Counted from the stretch's first letter, positions 26,301 through 38,500 are shown. The stretch is DNA of 64,000 nt from Malachius bipustulatus (GCA_910589415.1 OU342635.1:7688001-7752000), one strand, 5' to 3'. Numbers and translations are program-made. The notes: generated from the letters alone by a model not told the origin.

Positions 26301-29300
26301 ATAAGCGCGTAAACTTCACCTGTTGATTCTGCCGGTTGAAGTATGCTTCAATCACACAGTATATGAAGATATTATAAAAAATTAACCCCTCAGTTATTAT
26401 TAATTGCAGAAGTAACAAACCGATTACTGATCGCCTTCTCCCTTTACTCCAACGGGAAAAGCCTACTAAAAACTACATCTGGCAGTGGACAATTAGATTG
26501 TCTTCATGGAATCAGAGCAATCAGCATGGCTTGGGTTGTTATCGGACACACCTACACAAATATAACGAACGCCCCTTTAGGAAGCTGGAAACAACTACTA
26601 GATGTGAATATTTTATCTAATTTTTTCAAAATGTAGAGCTTGAATTTTTAGTTCGACTCAAAAACGAGAAATCAATGGTATGTTGGAGCCACCCTCTCTG
26701 TGGATACCTTCTTCGTCATAGCCGGATTGGTCTTGGTGTACACTTTCCTTAACGCTTGTGAGAGAGGGGTGAAATTTAACATCTTTATGTTCTATTTACA
26801 TAGATATTTAAGGTAAGCAAGTTCAATTTTCAATTTGAACCTTCTAACAAAGCTCGGTTACCGTGATCCTTTTTTTTCCTCATAACACCTGGTGTTCTTG
26901 GTGTTATGATTATCTTAAGCCTCTCGCTTAACTACTATGTGAAGACATGGAACCTCTCCATGTAGTCATGAATAAAAAGAAGACAGTGATCTCTCCAAAC
27001 AACCCTTATGACTAGAGAACGGATTATAGGCAAAGAAAAAATTCAAAATAGGCGCCTTTATAGGCACATTTTTTGGGATAAAAAGGCTTAAACTTGAACC
27101 AAATAGGCAATAAAATAGGCAAATTTTACTACCAAATTTTCACTACAGAGAAAAAATGAGTAACAGAAATTTACGTTTATATGTGCCTTAAAAATTCCTG
27201 CCGATTTCCAAAAATTTACAGCAATTTTCCTAAGATTTTGTTTTACATCAAGCACGTTGTTTGATAAATAAAACAATTACAAATATTGAAATGGATCACA
27301 CCTAGGTAGGATGATAAGGAAATTATTTCCATCTCCCTGGTTAAATCAACCCAAACCGAAAAAGCAAACAGTGCAAGAATAGGTGCGTAATTACCTAAAG
27401 GTAAAATTTTTAGGAAATTAAAACGCAGCCACGCGCTATCGAGGCAAAGAAAATTATTGAATAGGTAATCAGACAGACACTTCCGCCATATTCCGGGTAG
27501 TCTGTAATCAACATGGTTGTATTCTTTAATTAATTCAAGCTGTTGCTTGAAAAGAAACAAAAGCAAAACGAAATAATAAGAAAGCACAGGTGTGCAAAAG
27601 AGTGGAATCCGAAATGGATTGGAGTTTGAAAAATGCATGAAAGGGATCCATCATTCGCTTTCCATTGTTTTATACTCTCTATGCAAAATCACAGCCCCTC
27701 TCGCTCTTCACCATTTTACGCTTCTGCAAACGAATTCTCTCGCTCATCATTCGCTTGAATCATCCTCAACATCTGATAGGAAGTCCACCGTTAACAACAA
27801 GTCTCAGTAAATTCGAGAAATTCGAGAAACTAGACGATCACAGTGGCTTTTGCGAAAGAGCAACGGGCCCGGGGTGGTTCCGTTACAATATTACACTTAG
27901 CATTTTGCTACAAAGCTCGGACCACAGGTGTCCGGGTCAGTTATTATTTCTACAAGGGGTTATAGCTATTGACTTAGGACCTATAATAAATTATCTCAAG
28001 TGGGGTAGTAAAATTTTTAAATATTCTTTCAAAGTTAATAATTAATTATTAGCATGAAATGTATTTTGAGGTGGATAAATTTAAATTTATTTGAATAGGC
28101 AAGAATAGGCATTTTTTGTGAAAATAAGCACCAGATACTCAAATAGGCAAAAAAGGCACAGATAGGCACTTTGCCTATAATCCGTTCTCTACTTATGACT
28201 TACTGCGTCAAGAAACCATAAATTATTTATATTAATTACAGATTAACTCCAGTGTATCTAATGGTAATCCTAATCCACTTATACCTGATACCATATTTCG
28301 GGACGGGTCCATTATACGGAAATCTGGACCCGATCTTCGCCAAACCATGTAGAGAGTACTGGTGGGCTGCTCTGCTCTACGTCCAAGTATACCTCACCGA
28401 GGGAGGTCAAGAGGTGAGTCTTATAGCATTGCAGAATATTTGATAACAGAAGAAAATTTCAGTGTGTTCCTCAATCATGGTATTTATCGGTCGACTTTCA
28501 ATTATTCGTCTTCAGCCCGCTGATATTGATCCCGCTACATAGGAAACCAAAATTTGGGCTTGGTCTGATTGGTGTGCTTATCGTTATGGGAGTGGTTTCA
28601 CCTTTCCTTGATGTTTATTATAGAGACATACCTGGATCTATTGCTGTTGCAATGTAAGTATGAAAAATACCATGTCAGGTTATTCAAGTCAGGCCAGGAA
28701 AGAAAAAATCTATAACGTTTCAACATTTCAGGCAAAATATGCCCCATTTCATGAAGGACTACTACTCAGCAGCTTACACAAGATTTGGTCCTTACGTCAT
28801 TGGTATTGCTTTGGGTTATATCATATTCTTGTACAAGAAGAAGAGGATTCAGATTCCTGAGTTTCCTAAAGTGAGTAGAGCTATTAATCCTCATAATTGA
28901 GAGATGATCCAAAATGGACTGAATCAAATTAATTGAAACAACTTTATTTTTCAGGTATATGTATTAGTCTATTGGTTGATAGCCCTGGCAGGATTACTTT
29001 CCTGCGTGTATACAACCAGCAGCATCACGACCAAGTCTACCAAGCTGGAGAACGCGTTCTTTGTAGCGTTTGACAGGAATATCTGGGCTTTAGCTCTGGG
29101 GATGGTTATCCTGGCATGTGTAACAGGATATGGAGGTAAGTTTCGTGGAAATATTTTGACCGAATAAAATTTTGTAACCTGCATGAGCTTATTAGCTGAA
29201 GACTTCTCATTAGAATGATATATTTTTTTATGAAGCAACTTGATTGACTCATTTTTGAAGTTACATTCTTTCAGGTATAGTTAACACGGCCCTTTCGATG

Positions 29301-32300
29301 TCATTTTTGCAATTCCTCGCCAAGTTGTCTTATTGTATGTACCTGGTGCATTATTTCATGATAACTTTCAATTATTCCATCCAGAGGGTCCCGATTTTCT
29401 TAAACGAATATTTAATGGTAAGTACATACCCGATCATTACCAAGAAATTTATTAATTATAAACATTGGAATGATGGAAATCTGTTCAAATAAGAGATACC
29501 AGCTTGGCTCTAATTTCAATTTTCAACGTTACCAAATTGTTCGGGAAAATTTTATTTTCTCTTCCATCTGGGCTGGATTATTTCAGGTTCCCTTAAATTT
29601 TTTGGCAGTAATTTTATTATAATGCATCAAATATTTTACAATGATTCGACCATAAAGTTTGCGATCACTCAGAAGAAAAAAAACAAGAAATTCCAATATT
29701 TTATGACCAGAGCTCTCCTTTCAGGATACTTTATGGCCTAATCTGCAGCGGAAATTTATACTTCTCTAACCATATAGTTTACGATGCAATCAATTGCCAG
29801 AGATGAACTTTTGACACGGAATCATAAAATATTTGCGATCGCCTTAACTAATTATATTAACTAATTAATTAGGTAATTAAGATTTTATAATCATGTTTCA
29901 ATAGTGTTTTTTTTTGTTCTAGCTGATGTCATTCTTTGGATTCTTCACGTTCTCAGTAATACTTGCAATACCTTTCTCGTTAATATTTGAATCTCCTATT
30001 ATCATTCTAGAGAAGCTACTGTTCCAAAAAGGTAAGAAATATTGTAATATTATATGTATGTATACAGGAAATAATAAACTGCTCTCGAGGGAGTATCACC
30101 CCGAGAGAGAGAGCGTTCCCAGGTGGCGGATTGGGGAATGCTCGGCAGATATGTAGGGTAGGAGGGAAATAAATTACCTCTCGCGGACCAAAATATTGCC
30201 AGCCAGATATTGACACTCTGTATCAAATCCGTGTTTCGAACTATTCTGACGTATTCAACATCGAGACGGTTCCGCAGCTCTGATCAAGGCTAAAGTGGGG
30301 TGGCGATGGAAAAATCAGAAGAGCCAACGACGGCATCCACACCGTCGTTCTAGAGACAGTCTTGACGTCAGGTGGCAACTGGTCGTAAAACATAAATGCA
30401 AATTATACCTCCTTGTGAAATATGATAGAGCGTCCTCCGTAAGGGACATTAACGCTCAGAAGACCGTTGCTGACTCGAAAAGAAAGTAGTCAAGCTAGGG
30501 TGCATGCTCTCCAAATCTGGGAAAATTTTTCATGGATACCGGATAATTGATCACGAAACAGATACGAAACATAATGGAGAAGCCACAGTCTTTAGGATAA
30601 GGCAGAGAGTAGTCATCATAGAGCGAGTGTTCGTCTTATTGCTGTGAAGCTGGTTGTGGAGAATCAACCTGTCATAAATATAATTTGCCGCATAGATGGT
30701 TTCAGATCTGGAAAAAAACACTTCTAGGAAGATCTTGCTCAAAATGATGGACTCACATACATCGGAGAAAACCTACATGGACACCAGAGTGCTAAAAGGT
30801 GATCACTTGGAAGAGCTTGAAAGTCTAAATCGCAAGCATTAAATCGACCTAACGAATAAAATGGAAGTAATTGCACAGTAGCAAAGGTCAACAATTTATT
30901 GATGACATGAGAGCTCAACTGAACCATGACATTGCCAAAAATAAACCAGCGCATCAACTGTGGTCAGAACTTGAAATCTTCTGCAAGCAGAACGCAAGTC
31001 AAACACGTGATGAATAACGTATTATGGTTAAGAGGAACACGTTGGCATTAGAAGGAAACTCTTGCAAAAGTCAGGACTTGATGAAGATAGGGATGACCAC
31101 AAATAGTTTCAGGCAGTAACTAAATCGGCAGTGACACAAGCAAGTGCAAGATGATAGCAGACTTTAGAGTGTGATCTAAAAGCGCATAACATCTCACCAA
31201 TAACAATCCAGAAAAGATCATCCTGGCACCGACGCACAAAAAGACACGACCATAAGTAAGGTGGAAAAAAGGCAGGTAGAATCAAATTAGAATAAGGAAT
31301 CTGGACTTGATGAAGACAGAGATGACCACAAGCCCTTGAAGCCAGTAATTAAATCGGCATTGGTATAAGCCAGTGCGAGATGAAAGCGGACTTTCGAGAG
31401 AGATCTGAAGGCCCATAACATCTTACCAATGATAACCCAGGATAGATCATCCTAGCGCTGACGCACAAGGAGGCATCCCCATAAATAAGTTGGGAAAAGG
31501 ACAGGAAGAAGAAGATTGAAATCAGGAGTCAGTTAAATAATAGGAAGCTCACTAATTAATGAGCCCTGATGGTGGTTGTGTTTAGAAAATGAAATGGTTT
31601 AGAAGAAATTTGGGAACAACTTGTTGACGAAGTACGTACTTGAGAGTCTTGAGAGCTTAGAATCAAAGCCAAATTAACTCGTTCCTATAGCAACTTGAGG
31701 AACCAGTAATCTTTTGCCAATGTCAGGATTCTAGAAAGTAGTGTCCAGAAGTCTCCATAGTGAATCATAGTTTGATCAACTTTGAGTCTACAAAAATTTG
31801 GAGGAAAATTACTCAAGATCAGTAAAAAGTCCCAAAATTTGACTTTGAAATAGCGAAACACTTTAAAAGTTTTATATAAAAGTTTTTTTTATATGTATTA
31901 GCAAAAATTTAAATTTTGACTTCATCGTTACAATAATTTTATACTAGAAATACTGCTACTACATTGCTAGTAGGGGTCTGGAGATGGACGAAATCATTAC
32001 AGTGCAGATATATATGCGTCTATCTTTCTCTCCTAAGCACTTCGAGTCCAATGCGCATGTTCGAATATTGAACACGCCTACAAGCGCGCATCAGATTTCA
32101 CTGATTCGACGCACCAGACCGTGACGCTTGCGTACAACGGTCGAGTACTCTAAAAAGAGATAGAAGTAGTCACTTGCTTTCTCACTCAGTCCGTGACACC
32201 CTTACGAGCGCTAGCAATATAGAGATATTAGATATATGATCTTGATAACACTTTCCTCTGTTTTAAGAAGACATAACCTCTCTGTATCAATTTACATGGT

Positions 32301-32403
32301 AGAGATGATTAATAATAATTTTACATTTTCAGAGAAACGAGGAGAAGATAAACGTAGAGAAGTGCCTTCAATATCAACCTTACAACAAGTCAAGTCTAGT
32401 TAG
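23355..32403 (+). CDS. nose resistant to fluoxetine-6-like membrane acyltransferase (gene C)
   Basis: Third paralog of the cluster. Exons: 23355-23529, 25341-25516, 25570-25802, 26218-26294, 26410-26603, 26652-26812, 28242-28413, 28463-28653, 28732-28870, 28955-29135, 29275-29417, 29923-30031, 32333-32403. The sum is 2022 nt, 673 codons plus stop, in frame through all junctions. Residues 1-20 form a hydrophobic leader. The NRF part is shorter than in B, with FLDASSRTWPDG, GQYCLGTIPL and CIPSGCSSDDL. GIRAISMAWVVIGH is at about 254-267, RYLRLTPVYLM at about 335-345 and TRFGPYVIGIALGY in exon 9. A basic/polar tail follows the last helix. The exon structure matches gene A. Introns 1, 6 and 12 hold inserted repeats. 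The extracellular domain may bind a lipid or hydrophobic ligand, by family analogy only. Confidence 0.93.
23530..25340 (+). other. intron 1 of gene C with small inverted repeats
   Basis: 1.8 kb of non-coding sequence. TTACGTTCACAATCTG (about 23879) faces CAGATTGTGAACGTAA (about 23927), a hairpin of about 64 nt. A related string, GACGTTACAATCTGGCATC, follows near 24066. This may be a decayed MITE pair. The 106-codon minus-strand open frame across 24032-24352 has no recognisable motif and I do not call it a gene. Confidence 0.45.
27013..28191. mobile_element. non-autonomous hAT-like DNA transposon in intron 6 of gene C
   Basis: A perfect 8-bp direct repeat, CTTATGAC (27005-27012 and 28192-28199), brackets the element. 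Termini are inverted: TAGAGAACGGATTATAGGCA at the left and the reverse complement at the right end. An 8-bp duplication and a TAGAG-type end are hallmarks of the hAT superfamily. Repeated AAATAGGC motifs cluster inside both ends (about 27047-27125 and 28090-28175), as expected for transposase-binding subterminal repeats. No transposase frame is present in its 1179 bp. The central part (about 27440-27770) is shared, inverted, with the repeat block at 34860-35570. Confidence 0.85.
30056..31560 (+). mobile_element. degraded non-LTR retrotransposon sequence in intron 12 of gene C
   Basis: Text near 30090-30190 (CCGAGAGAGAGAGCG, then GTGGCGGATTGGGGAATG, then GGGAAATAAATTACC) is of a kind I know from 5' parts of insect RTE-like LINEs. 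The region 31430-31505 (GACGCACAAGGAGGCATC, then AAATAAGTTGGGAAAAGG) resembles the 3' end of such ORFs. There is no intact frame between them. A segment of about 230 bp is tandemly duplicated: 31077-31265 against 31306-31505. Assignment to RTE is from memory of motif style, so tentative. Confidence 0.5.
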
Positions 32404-32443
32404 AGTCAATTTTTTTTAATAATTATTATTTTTATATTATTTT

Positions 32444-32449
32444 AATAAA
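32444..32449 (+). promoter_or_regulatory. polyadenylation signal of gene C
   Basis: AATAAA, 41 nt beyond the TAG stop codon (32401-32403), is the nearest hexamer and fits a short 3' UTR. Confidence 0.55.
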
Positions 32450-33651
32450 AATGAACCATGATAGTCCTTTAATTCAACAAACTCCAGTGTCCTGTGGGTA
32501 TGTCAGATACAATTTTGTAACAGGAACAATCGAATCGTGAATATGATAAATTGCATCCCTTTGTTATAATATATGACTTCTCTCTTATTCCAGGAGAATT
32601 TTCATTTTAAAACTTTATTTGCCTAGTCCGGGATCTGTTTAGCGACGTGATAAATGGCACTCAACATCTTGCCAAAGAGCCCCATTTGTAAACGTGAACG
32701 CATTCGTTAATCTATGCACGCGACTAGACAATGATCAATATAAATTGTCCTTTTTCAAATACAATGCAGCAATTCTGTCATATTCTCGGCGCAGCTTAAT
32801 TCATTTCAGTATGAATATTTCATACTCCTGGGTACTTAACAAAAAGCGAAGCGACTAGTCCTGTATGCTCGAAACATATGCAAAACATTTGAAAATCTCG
32901 CTTCAAGTTTTTTGCTTCACATGGGCGATATCGGATGTCCTTGCGGCATAAATCTTTCACATTTTCGCTCCACTGGCTTAGTAAATGTCCCATCGATTAC
33001 TTACCCCGAGATGAACCTTTTATACATCATGAACAACCCTACTAGACCTGGCTATCTTCCAGCTATTAAATTTCCCTCTCCTCAAGCCGTTGTCGCCAAA
33101 ATATTGACATTTTTTGCATCCTCATAAGTATTATAGTTGTTTATATATTTAGCAAGCTCTAATTTGATTACATAGACCTCTCTTGCATTCCTAGCACTTT
33201 TCCTGAATAGCAACCGTTAACGAAAACAAGAGCTAGGCTTGCCAACAGTAGCATTAACTTTATTACAAAAAAAGTTATTCATTCATCTTACTGCTTCGCG
33301 TTGCTTTACGAATTCACATCCTGGTTCCGAGAACAGAGCAACGCTAAACAGCGGAAAGCTCCTAGAAAGAAAATAAAATAAATAACATTATATTTATGGG
33401 AGAAACCTAACCGGGGCTTAGATTGAAATTAACGAAGCGAATTCCTTTACTAGAGAGTTGTGGTTTGTGGTAGAAAAGCATTCCATTCATTGAATAAAAG
33501 ATATATAAATCTGCCAAGGTTTAAAAACGAACTCAAAAAATTCCTGCATGAGGCATAATAATAGGAGTTGCAATTATCATCCAATCCACCATTTTGATTA
33601 ATTGACTTGCAGTAGTTGGCGGTAAACAGTTTTAAGAACAGTTCAAATTAA
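32450..33651. other. intergenic after gene C, with a possible LINE C-terminal remnant
   Basis: From about 32830 to 33127 a plus-strand frame stays open and contains GDIGCPCGINLSHF, followed by a hydrophobic/proline-rich C-terminus ending KILTFFASS. The C-x-C-G-x(4)-H spacing and overall shape resemble the C-terminal tail of Jockey-type LINE ORF2. There is no other support. The rest of this stretch shows nothing recognisable. Confidence 0.3.
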
Positions 33652-34109
33652 CCCTTAGTTGGTAACATACTTTTTTTCACTTTATAAGTAACATCCGTCT
33701 CTCAGTCGGGGATCATATTACAGTTCCAGCATTATAGGTAACATCCGTCGCTCAGTCGGAATAGGTATTATAATATGTATAATTAGGTACATATTTATTC
33801 GAATGTATTCTAGTAAACACAAATATATTTTATTAAAACAAGACTTATTTCATTTTTATACATTTTTTTATATATTATACCTTTTCATTCACCATACTTT
33901 CGACCAATAGCCGACTGAGAGATGGACTGAAATATATCGTTCTGAGTAACACCCGTCTCACAGACGTATTTTCGCGAAGGCGGCTACGGACTTTTTGACA
34001 ACCAACTAGAGCATACCTAATACGAAATTTTTGTACATTCATTCGTTTGGATTCAGCGCAGCATCAAAACTTGGCATCCGCCTCAGAGTCGGATGTTACC
34101 AACTAAGGG
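33652..34109. mobile_element. piggyBac-like MITE with TTAA target sites
   Basis: TTAA (33648-33651) precedes CCCTTAGTTGGTAACAT. The exact reverse complement, ATGTTACCAACTAAGGG, ends at 34109 and is followed by TTAA (34110-34113). CCC-starting termini on TTAA are diagnostic of the piggyBac superfamily. Inside, GTAACATCCGTC(T/G)CTCAGTCGG occurs twice near the left end and related inverted forms (GTAACACCCGTC, CCGACTGAGAGATGG) near the right. At 458 bp it has no transposase. Confidence 0.88.
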
Positions 34110-34859
34110 TTAAAGAGATTTGGTATTCAAGGAGTGGTGGATTAAGAAGATCACTGCTCATTAATTAGAGTGCAAGATTTATCTTTATAAATCACCATCA
34201 GCACTTCTTGAACAATTCCTTTCGGAATTCAATGACTACATTACATAGGTAAGAGTTATGGTTTCAACTCTCAGGCTGATTTTTATTGAACCTGGGGAAG
34301 AACTTATTAAGATACCCTGGTTAAAATAATATTAATTGATTACATATGAAGATTCAGATATTTATCGCTTCTACCTAGAAAAATTGATCCTTTCTTAAGA
34401 ATCTGGGTAGAATGCTAGGTAGGTATTGCCAAATGATATAAAGGCATACGATATCTTGGCTAAGCTTAGAAATAAGCTTAAATCTTATCTAGGTATACTC
34501 CATAGAGGAGTATTTAGATTGATTATGACAATTTTCTTTTGTTGTTACTGTTCTTATATAGATACTGTAACGGAGAGGACCCTAGCCTCATGGTCTGTGG
34601 CGAAAAGCCACGGAGATCGTCTATTTACCTCTGGGTTTCCCCTAATAGGACCGCTGTGATTTCCTCGTTATGTTTTCGTAGTTTTTACCGTAGTCACCCC
34701 TGCTCTTTGATTGAGGTATGCCAGGATTACTATGGCCGAAACGGATGCGCAAAGGAACCTACTATGACTTATTGTATCTCGGTTGATTGGGATTTCTTTC
34801 GGAAAAGCGGAGAACTTTACTGAGACGTGTTGTTAACTGTTGGCTTACTATCAGATGTC
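34110..34859. other. intergenic, no gene recognised
   Basis: Short frames only. From about 34566 the composition becomes GC-richer, beginning TGTAACGGAGAGGACC. A TGTAACGGA start is seen in LTRs of insect retrotransposons, but I cannot pair it with a second copy in this window. Confidence 0.35.
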
Positions 34860-35570
34860 TAAAAGCGAGTGATGAGCGAGAGAATTCGTTTGCAAGGGCG
34901 TAAAATGGTGAAGGGCGAGATGGGCTGTGATTTTGCATAGAGAGTACAAAAAAAATGGAAAGCGAAGAGAGATCCCTATTAGCATAGAGAGCATAAAAAA
35001 GTGGAAAACGAAGATAGATATAATATTTCATATATCTTTCACACTTCTATCTATTTCAAAAACCACTCTTTTGCACTCCTGTGCTTTCTTATTATTTCGT
35101 TTTGCTTTTGTTTTGGTTTACAGACTACCCGATATATTGCGGGAATGTCTGTCTGATTTTATTTCAAGCATCAGCTTGAATTAATTGACGAGTACAACCA
35201 CTTTGGTTACAGACTATCCGATATATTGCGGAAATGTCTGTCTGGTACCTATTCAACGATTTTCTTTGCCTAATTTCCTTTTTCTGGTTTCTTTGATTTC
35301 ATTTCAAGCAACAGCTTGAGTTAATTACAAACATGTTGAGAATACAACCATGTTGGTTACAGACGACACGGGATATGGCGGGAATGTCTGTCTTGTTTGC
35401 CTATTCAACGATTTTCTTAACCTAATTTCCTTTTTCTGGTTTCTTTGATTTCATTTCGAGCAACTGCTTGAATTAATTAAAGAATACAACCATGTTGGTT
35501 ACAGACTACCCGGGATATGGCGGGAATGTCTGTCTTGTTGCCTACTCAACGATTTTCTCTGCCTTGCGAG
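34860..35570 (+). repeat. repeat block related (inverted) to the interior of the hAT-like element
   Basis: The segment 34867-34970 (GTGATGAGCGAGAGAATTCG, then GTAAAATGGTGAAGGGCGAG) is the reverse complement of 27660-27760. A following unit, GGTTACAGACTACCCG then GCGGGAATGTCTGTCT then the CAAGC/GCTTG hairpin, recurs with CAGAC landmarks at about 35121, 35210, 35360 and 35502. It matches the inverse of 27470-27560. This is a partly tandem derivative of the same repeat family. Confidence 0.75.
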
Positions 35571-38500
35571 GTTCATTCGAGTACAGGGTTGCCACTTCTC
35601 CTGAATTTTGATTTCGTATCTTTTATAAAATCGTTCCTTCCGATTCTCTTTTATTTAATGATTTTATTTTCACAGTTTATTTACCTGGGAGAGTGAATTA
35701 TTTCACCTCCGTTTATTTAATTCATAACCTGGGTGATACTGTATTTAGTTATCACTTTGTATACCTTATTGTCATTTGTCTTGTTCTACCTTTTATTGCA
35801 CCCGTCGATGCTGCCTCGTCAGGCGACCTTTATGTCACACATGTTACCTTGCCCTTAGGCATTTGTCACTGTTATACCTTTTATTGCACCCGTCGATGCT
35901 GCCCCGTAAGGCGACTTTTACGTCACATATATTACCTTGCCCTTAGGCGTTTGTCACTGTTATACCTGGTGATTTACCTTACTCGTCATTCGAGTGCTTT
36001 TCAGATTGAAACCTTAATCAACTGTATTATTGTAGATTTTTCTACACACCTTAGTTTATTACCCAGAGCATGTTGGCTCCGTTCTCTCTCTCGAAGATCT
36101 TTGTTCCTCAACGTGATTATTAGCTGACCATACTACAGACCACGACTCTTTAACCATTAATCTAGTTAATGATTGAAAATGCTGGACTTTTGTTTATCAT
36201 TCGTGTTTAGGCTTGTTTACAGACAAATTACTTAATCTTTTGTATCGGTACCAGCCACCGGTCCGCCAGTAACACGAGTACGTCGGCCTATTACCCCAAA
36301 GAGTGTAGATAGTATGATGAGAAACATAATAATAGCGTTTGTCACATAAGATTCAGGTGTGTATAAAATCTGGTTAGAAGAGATTCGGAAAACCACCTTA
36401 TAATGATCAATTTGGTTTTTGACTCTAAATTGGCTTTACCCACTCTCGAGGTCGGTCTAATTTTTGGGGATTTTGATTCGCTATTTGCTGATTTGCCTAT
36501 CCTACAACTGCGGGTGTTTTACTGCCCCGAGGCGTGCTACGATTTCCACTTTAAAGAGTCCTGTTCTTTTTCCGGCCCCCTGAGGTCTCCATCTGGACAT
36601 CGAGATGAATGCCTCCCCCACGTGTGGTAATCGAGTACCTATCATGAATCCTAATTGGGTGTTGTAATGGAACTGGTATTTCCTGATAATGTATGCGAGT
36701 AGCGGGTGCTACATCTGACAACCCTGCCTTAGCTTGCTTGGTTCTATCTGAGAGTGCAACCTACTGTTGCGAGTTCCTGTCATATAGCGCCATACAATGG
36801 GAAGTATTTCTCACTTTCACTTTCTAAATCGTATAATTCAAAGGGGCATTTATTTCCTAATATTCGTTTGATACTCCATCTGCACTCCTCTGGGTCTATT
36901 TTCGCTCCTAGCTCTATCTCTATTTCCTATACGTGAATTTGTAATTATTTGTTGTTGTGGGATTGCTTCCTGCCGCGGACTCTTTATTGGTTAACGTGAT
37001 TGAGTAGGTACCTATTAGGTGTTTGCTGCTGATGCCGCCTAACTCCTAGCTGATTATTTTACTTGGTTTAAAATGGGATCTGCGCTCGTGGATTTGCCGA
37101 ATCTGTTTGATTCCTTATTTATGTTGATTTTGTTTCGAAGAGAGATCCTCCCTAACTATTTTCTCATTGGATTTTCTGGGTTTAGGAGGGAAATTCGGCC
37201 GGAGTTCACACAGGTGTCATCTCTGGCTGAATTATCGGGTTAGAATTGTGATTAGAAGCTCTGTTCGGGCGCTATTTGATCCTAACCAAATTGGCAATGG
37301 AAATTCTCAGGGAGATGATGGAAAACTCAGCCGGAGTTCACATAAACGTCATCTCTGGCTGTGTTATCGGAAAAAGGAGTTGCAGACCGGAGTTCACACA
37401 ATCGTCTTCTCTGGCCAACAACTAAAGGGTTAAGGAGTCAGATTCAATCTGATTTCAAGGCCGTTCCTACCCTTGCTTTTATACGATCGACTGCGTGGGC
37501 TGACCTACTTTCTAAACTGACTTCTCAAGAAAGGACTGTTTTTATCTGATCATGGACCGCGATCTCCGTGTGTTTATTTGTCATCATATTATCTCCCTTA
37601 TCACTAGACTTAGCACCTTAACCTCGCGGCTAACTTATTGAATTGTCCTGAACTTCAACTACCTAAATTTTCCTTAAAACCGGCCGACGCGTTTAGGTAC
37701 TTCTATTGTACCTAGCTATTATAATTACACCGCTTCCATCTTCATTTTGCATTTCCGCCTACTTGCCGTTTGGCGACCGTGGTAAATTTTTGGCTGTTGT
37801 CGTTTATTAATTCGCTTTATCGATTGGTGAAACTTTCATTATCGTAGGTGTAATATCGAACGAGTTACTATTGTCTTTGAAAAGGATTATTGTCTAAGTT
37901 ATGATTCCACACAAATCTTCCACCCGGTGGTCTGTTTCTAGGTCAGCTCTTCTTTTCATCACGCGGGCAGAGCTGTCTTTTACAATATCCTGCGTTAACA
38001 TCTGGCAAGCTTGCCGGTCCTTCGGACGTTCTTTAGGGGCTGGAATTTTACTAGAGCGAGAACTTTTATGTTATGAATATTTAATGAGCTGACGGGGATC
38101 GTTTCTATTGATGTAACGGCGCGTAGCTGTATTTAATTTTCTAACAATTTTACCTTTAGGTATTTACGTACCTAATGCTTGCACTGTTTGCTTTTTTGAT
38201 TCGTGCTGATTTAATGAGGGCGATGTAAATATTTTCCTTATCATCCTACCTAGGTGCGATCCATTTCAATACTCTATCTGCAATTTTTGTGCTCTGTATC
38301 ACTTAAATGAAGGAAACAGCTGGTAATGGTCCATGTTTCGAGATCTCAATTCCATTCAGCCCCATGTGAATCCACCTGGATCAGTTCATAAGCATATGGT
38401 GCTAGCTCAGGCTGTGCGGATGGTGCAGGTGCTGGTGCTAGTGTTTTACATGTCTAGGAACCGGACGTCTGATTTGGCTAAACTCGTGCTCATTGCGTTG

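Noticed and set aside
27243..28045. Two frames of 126-131 codons inside the hAT-like element
   Set aside because: They lie on opposite strands, have no transposase motif and cross the repeat that is shared with 34.86-35.57 kb. Considered chance frames.
35693..36127. 144-codon plus-strand frame with Cys/Tyr-rich sequence
   Set aside because: It covers an 88-bp tandem DNA duplication that is translated in two different registers. A repeat shadow, not a gene.
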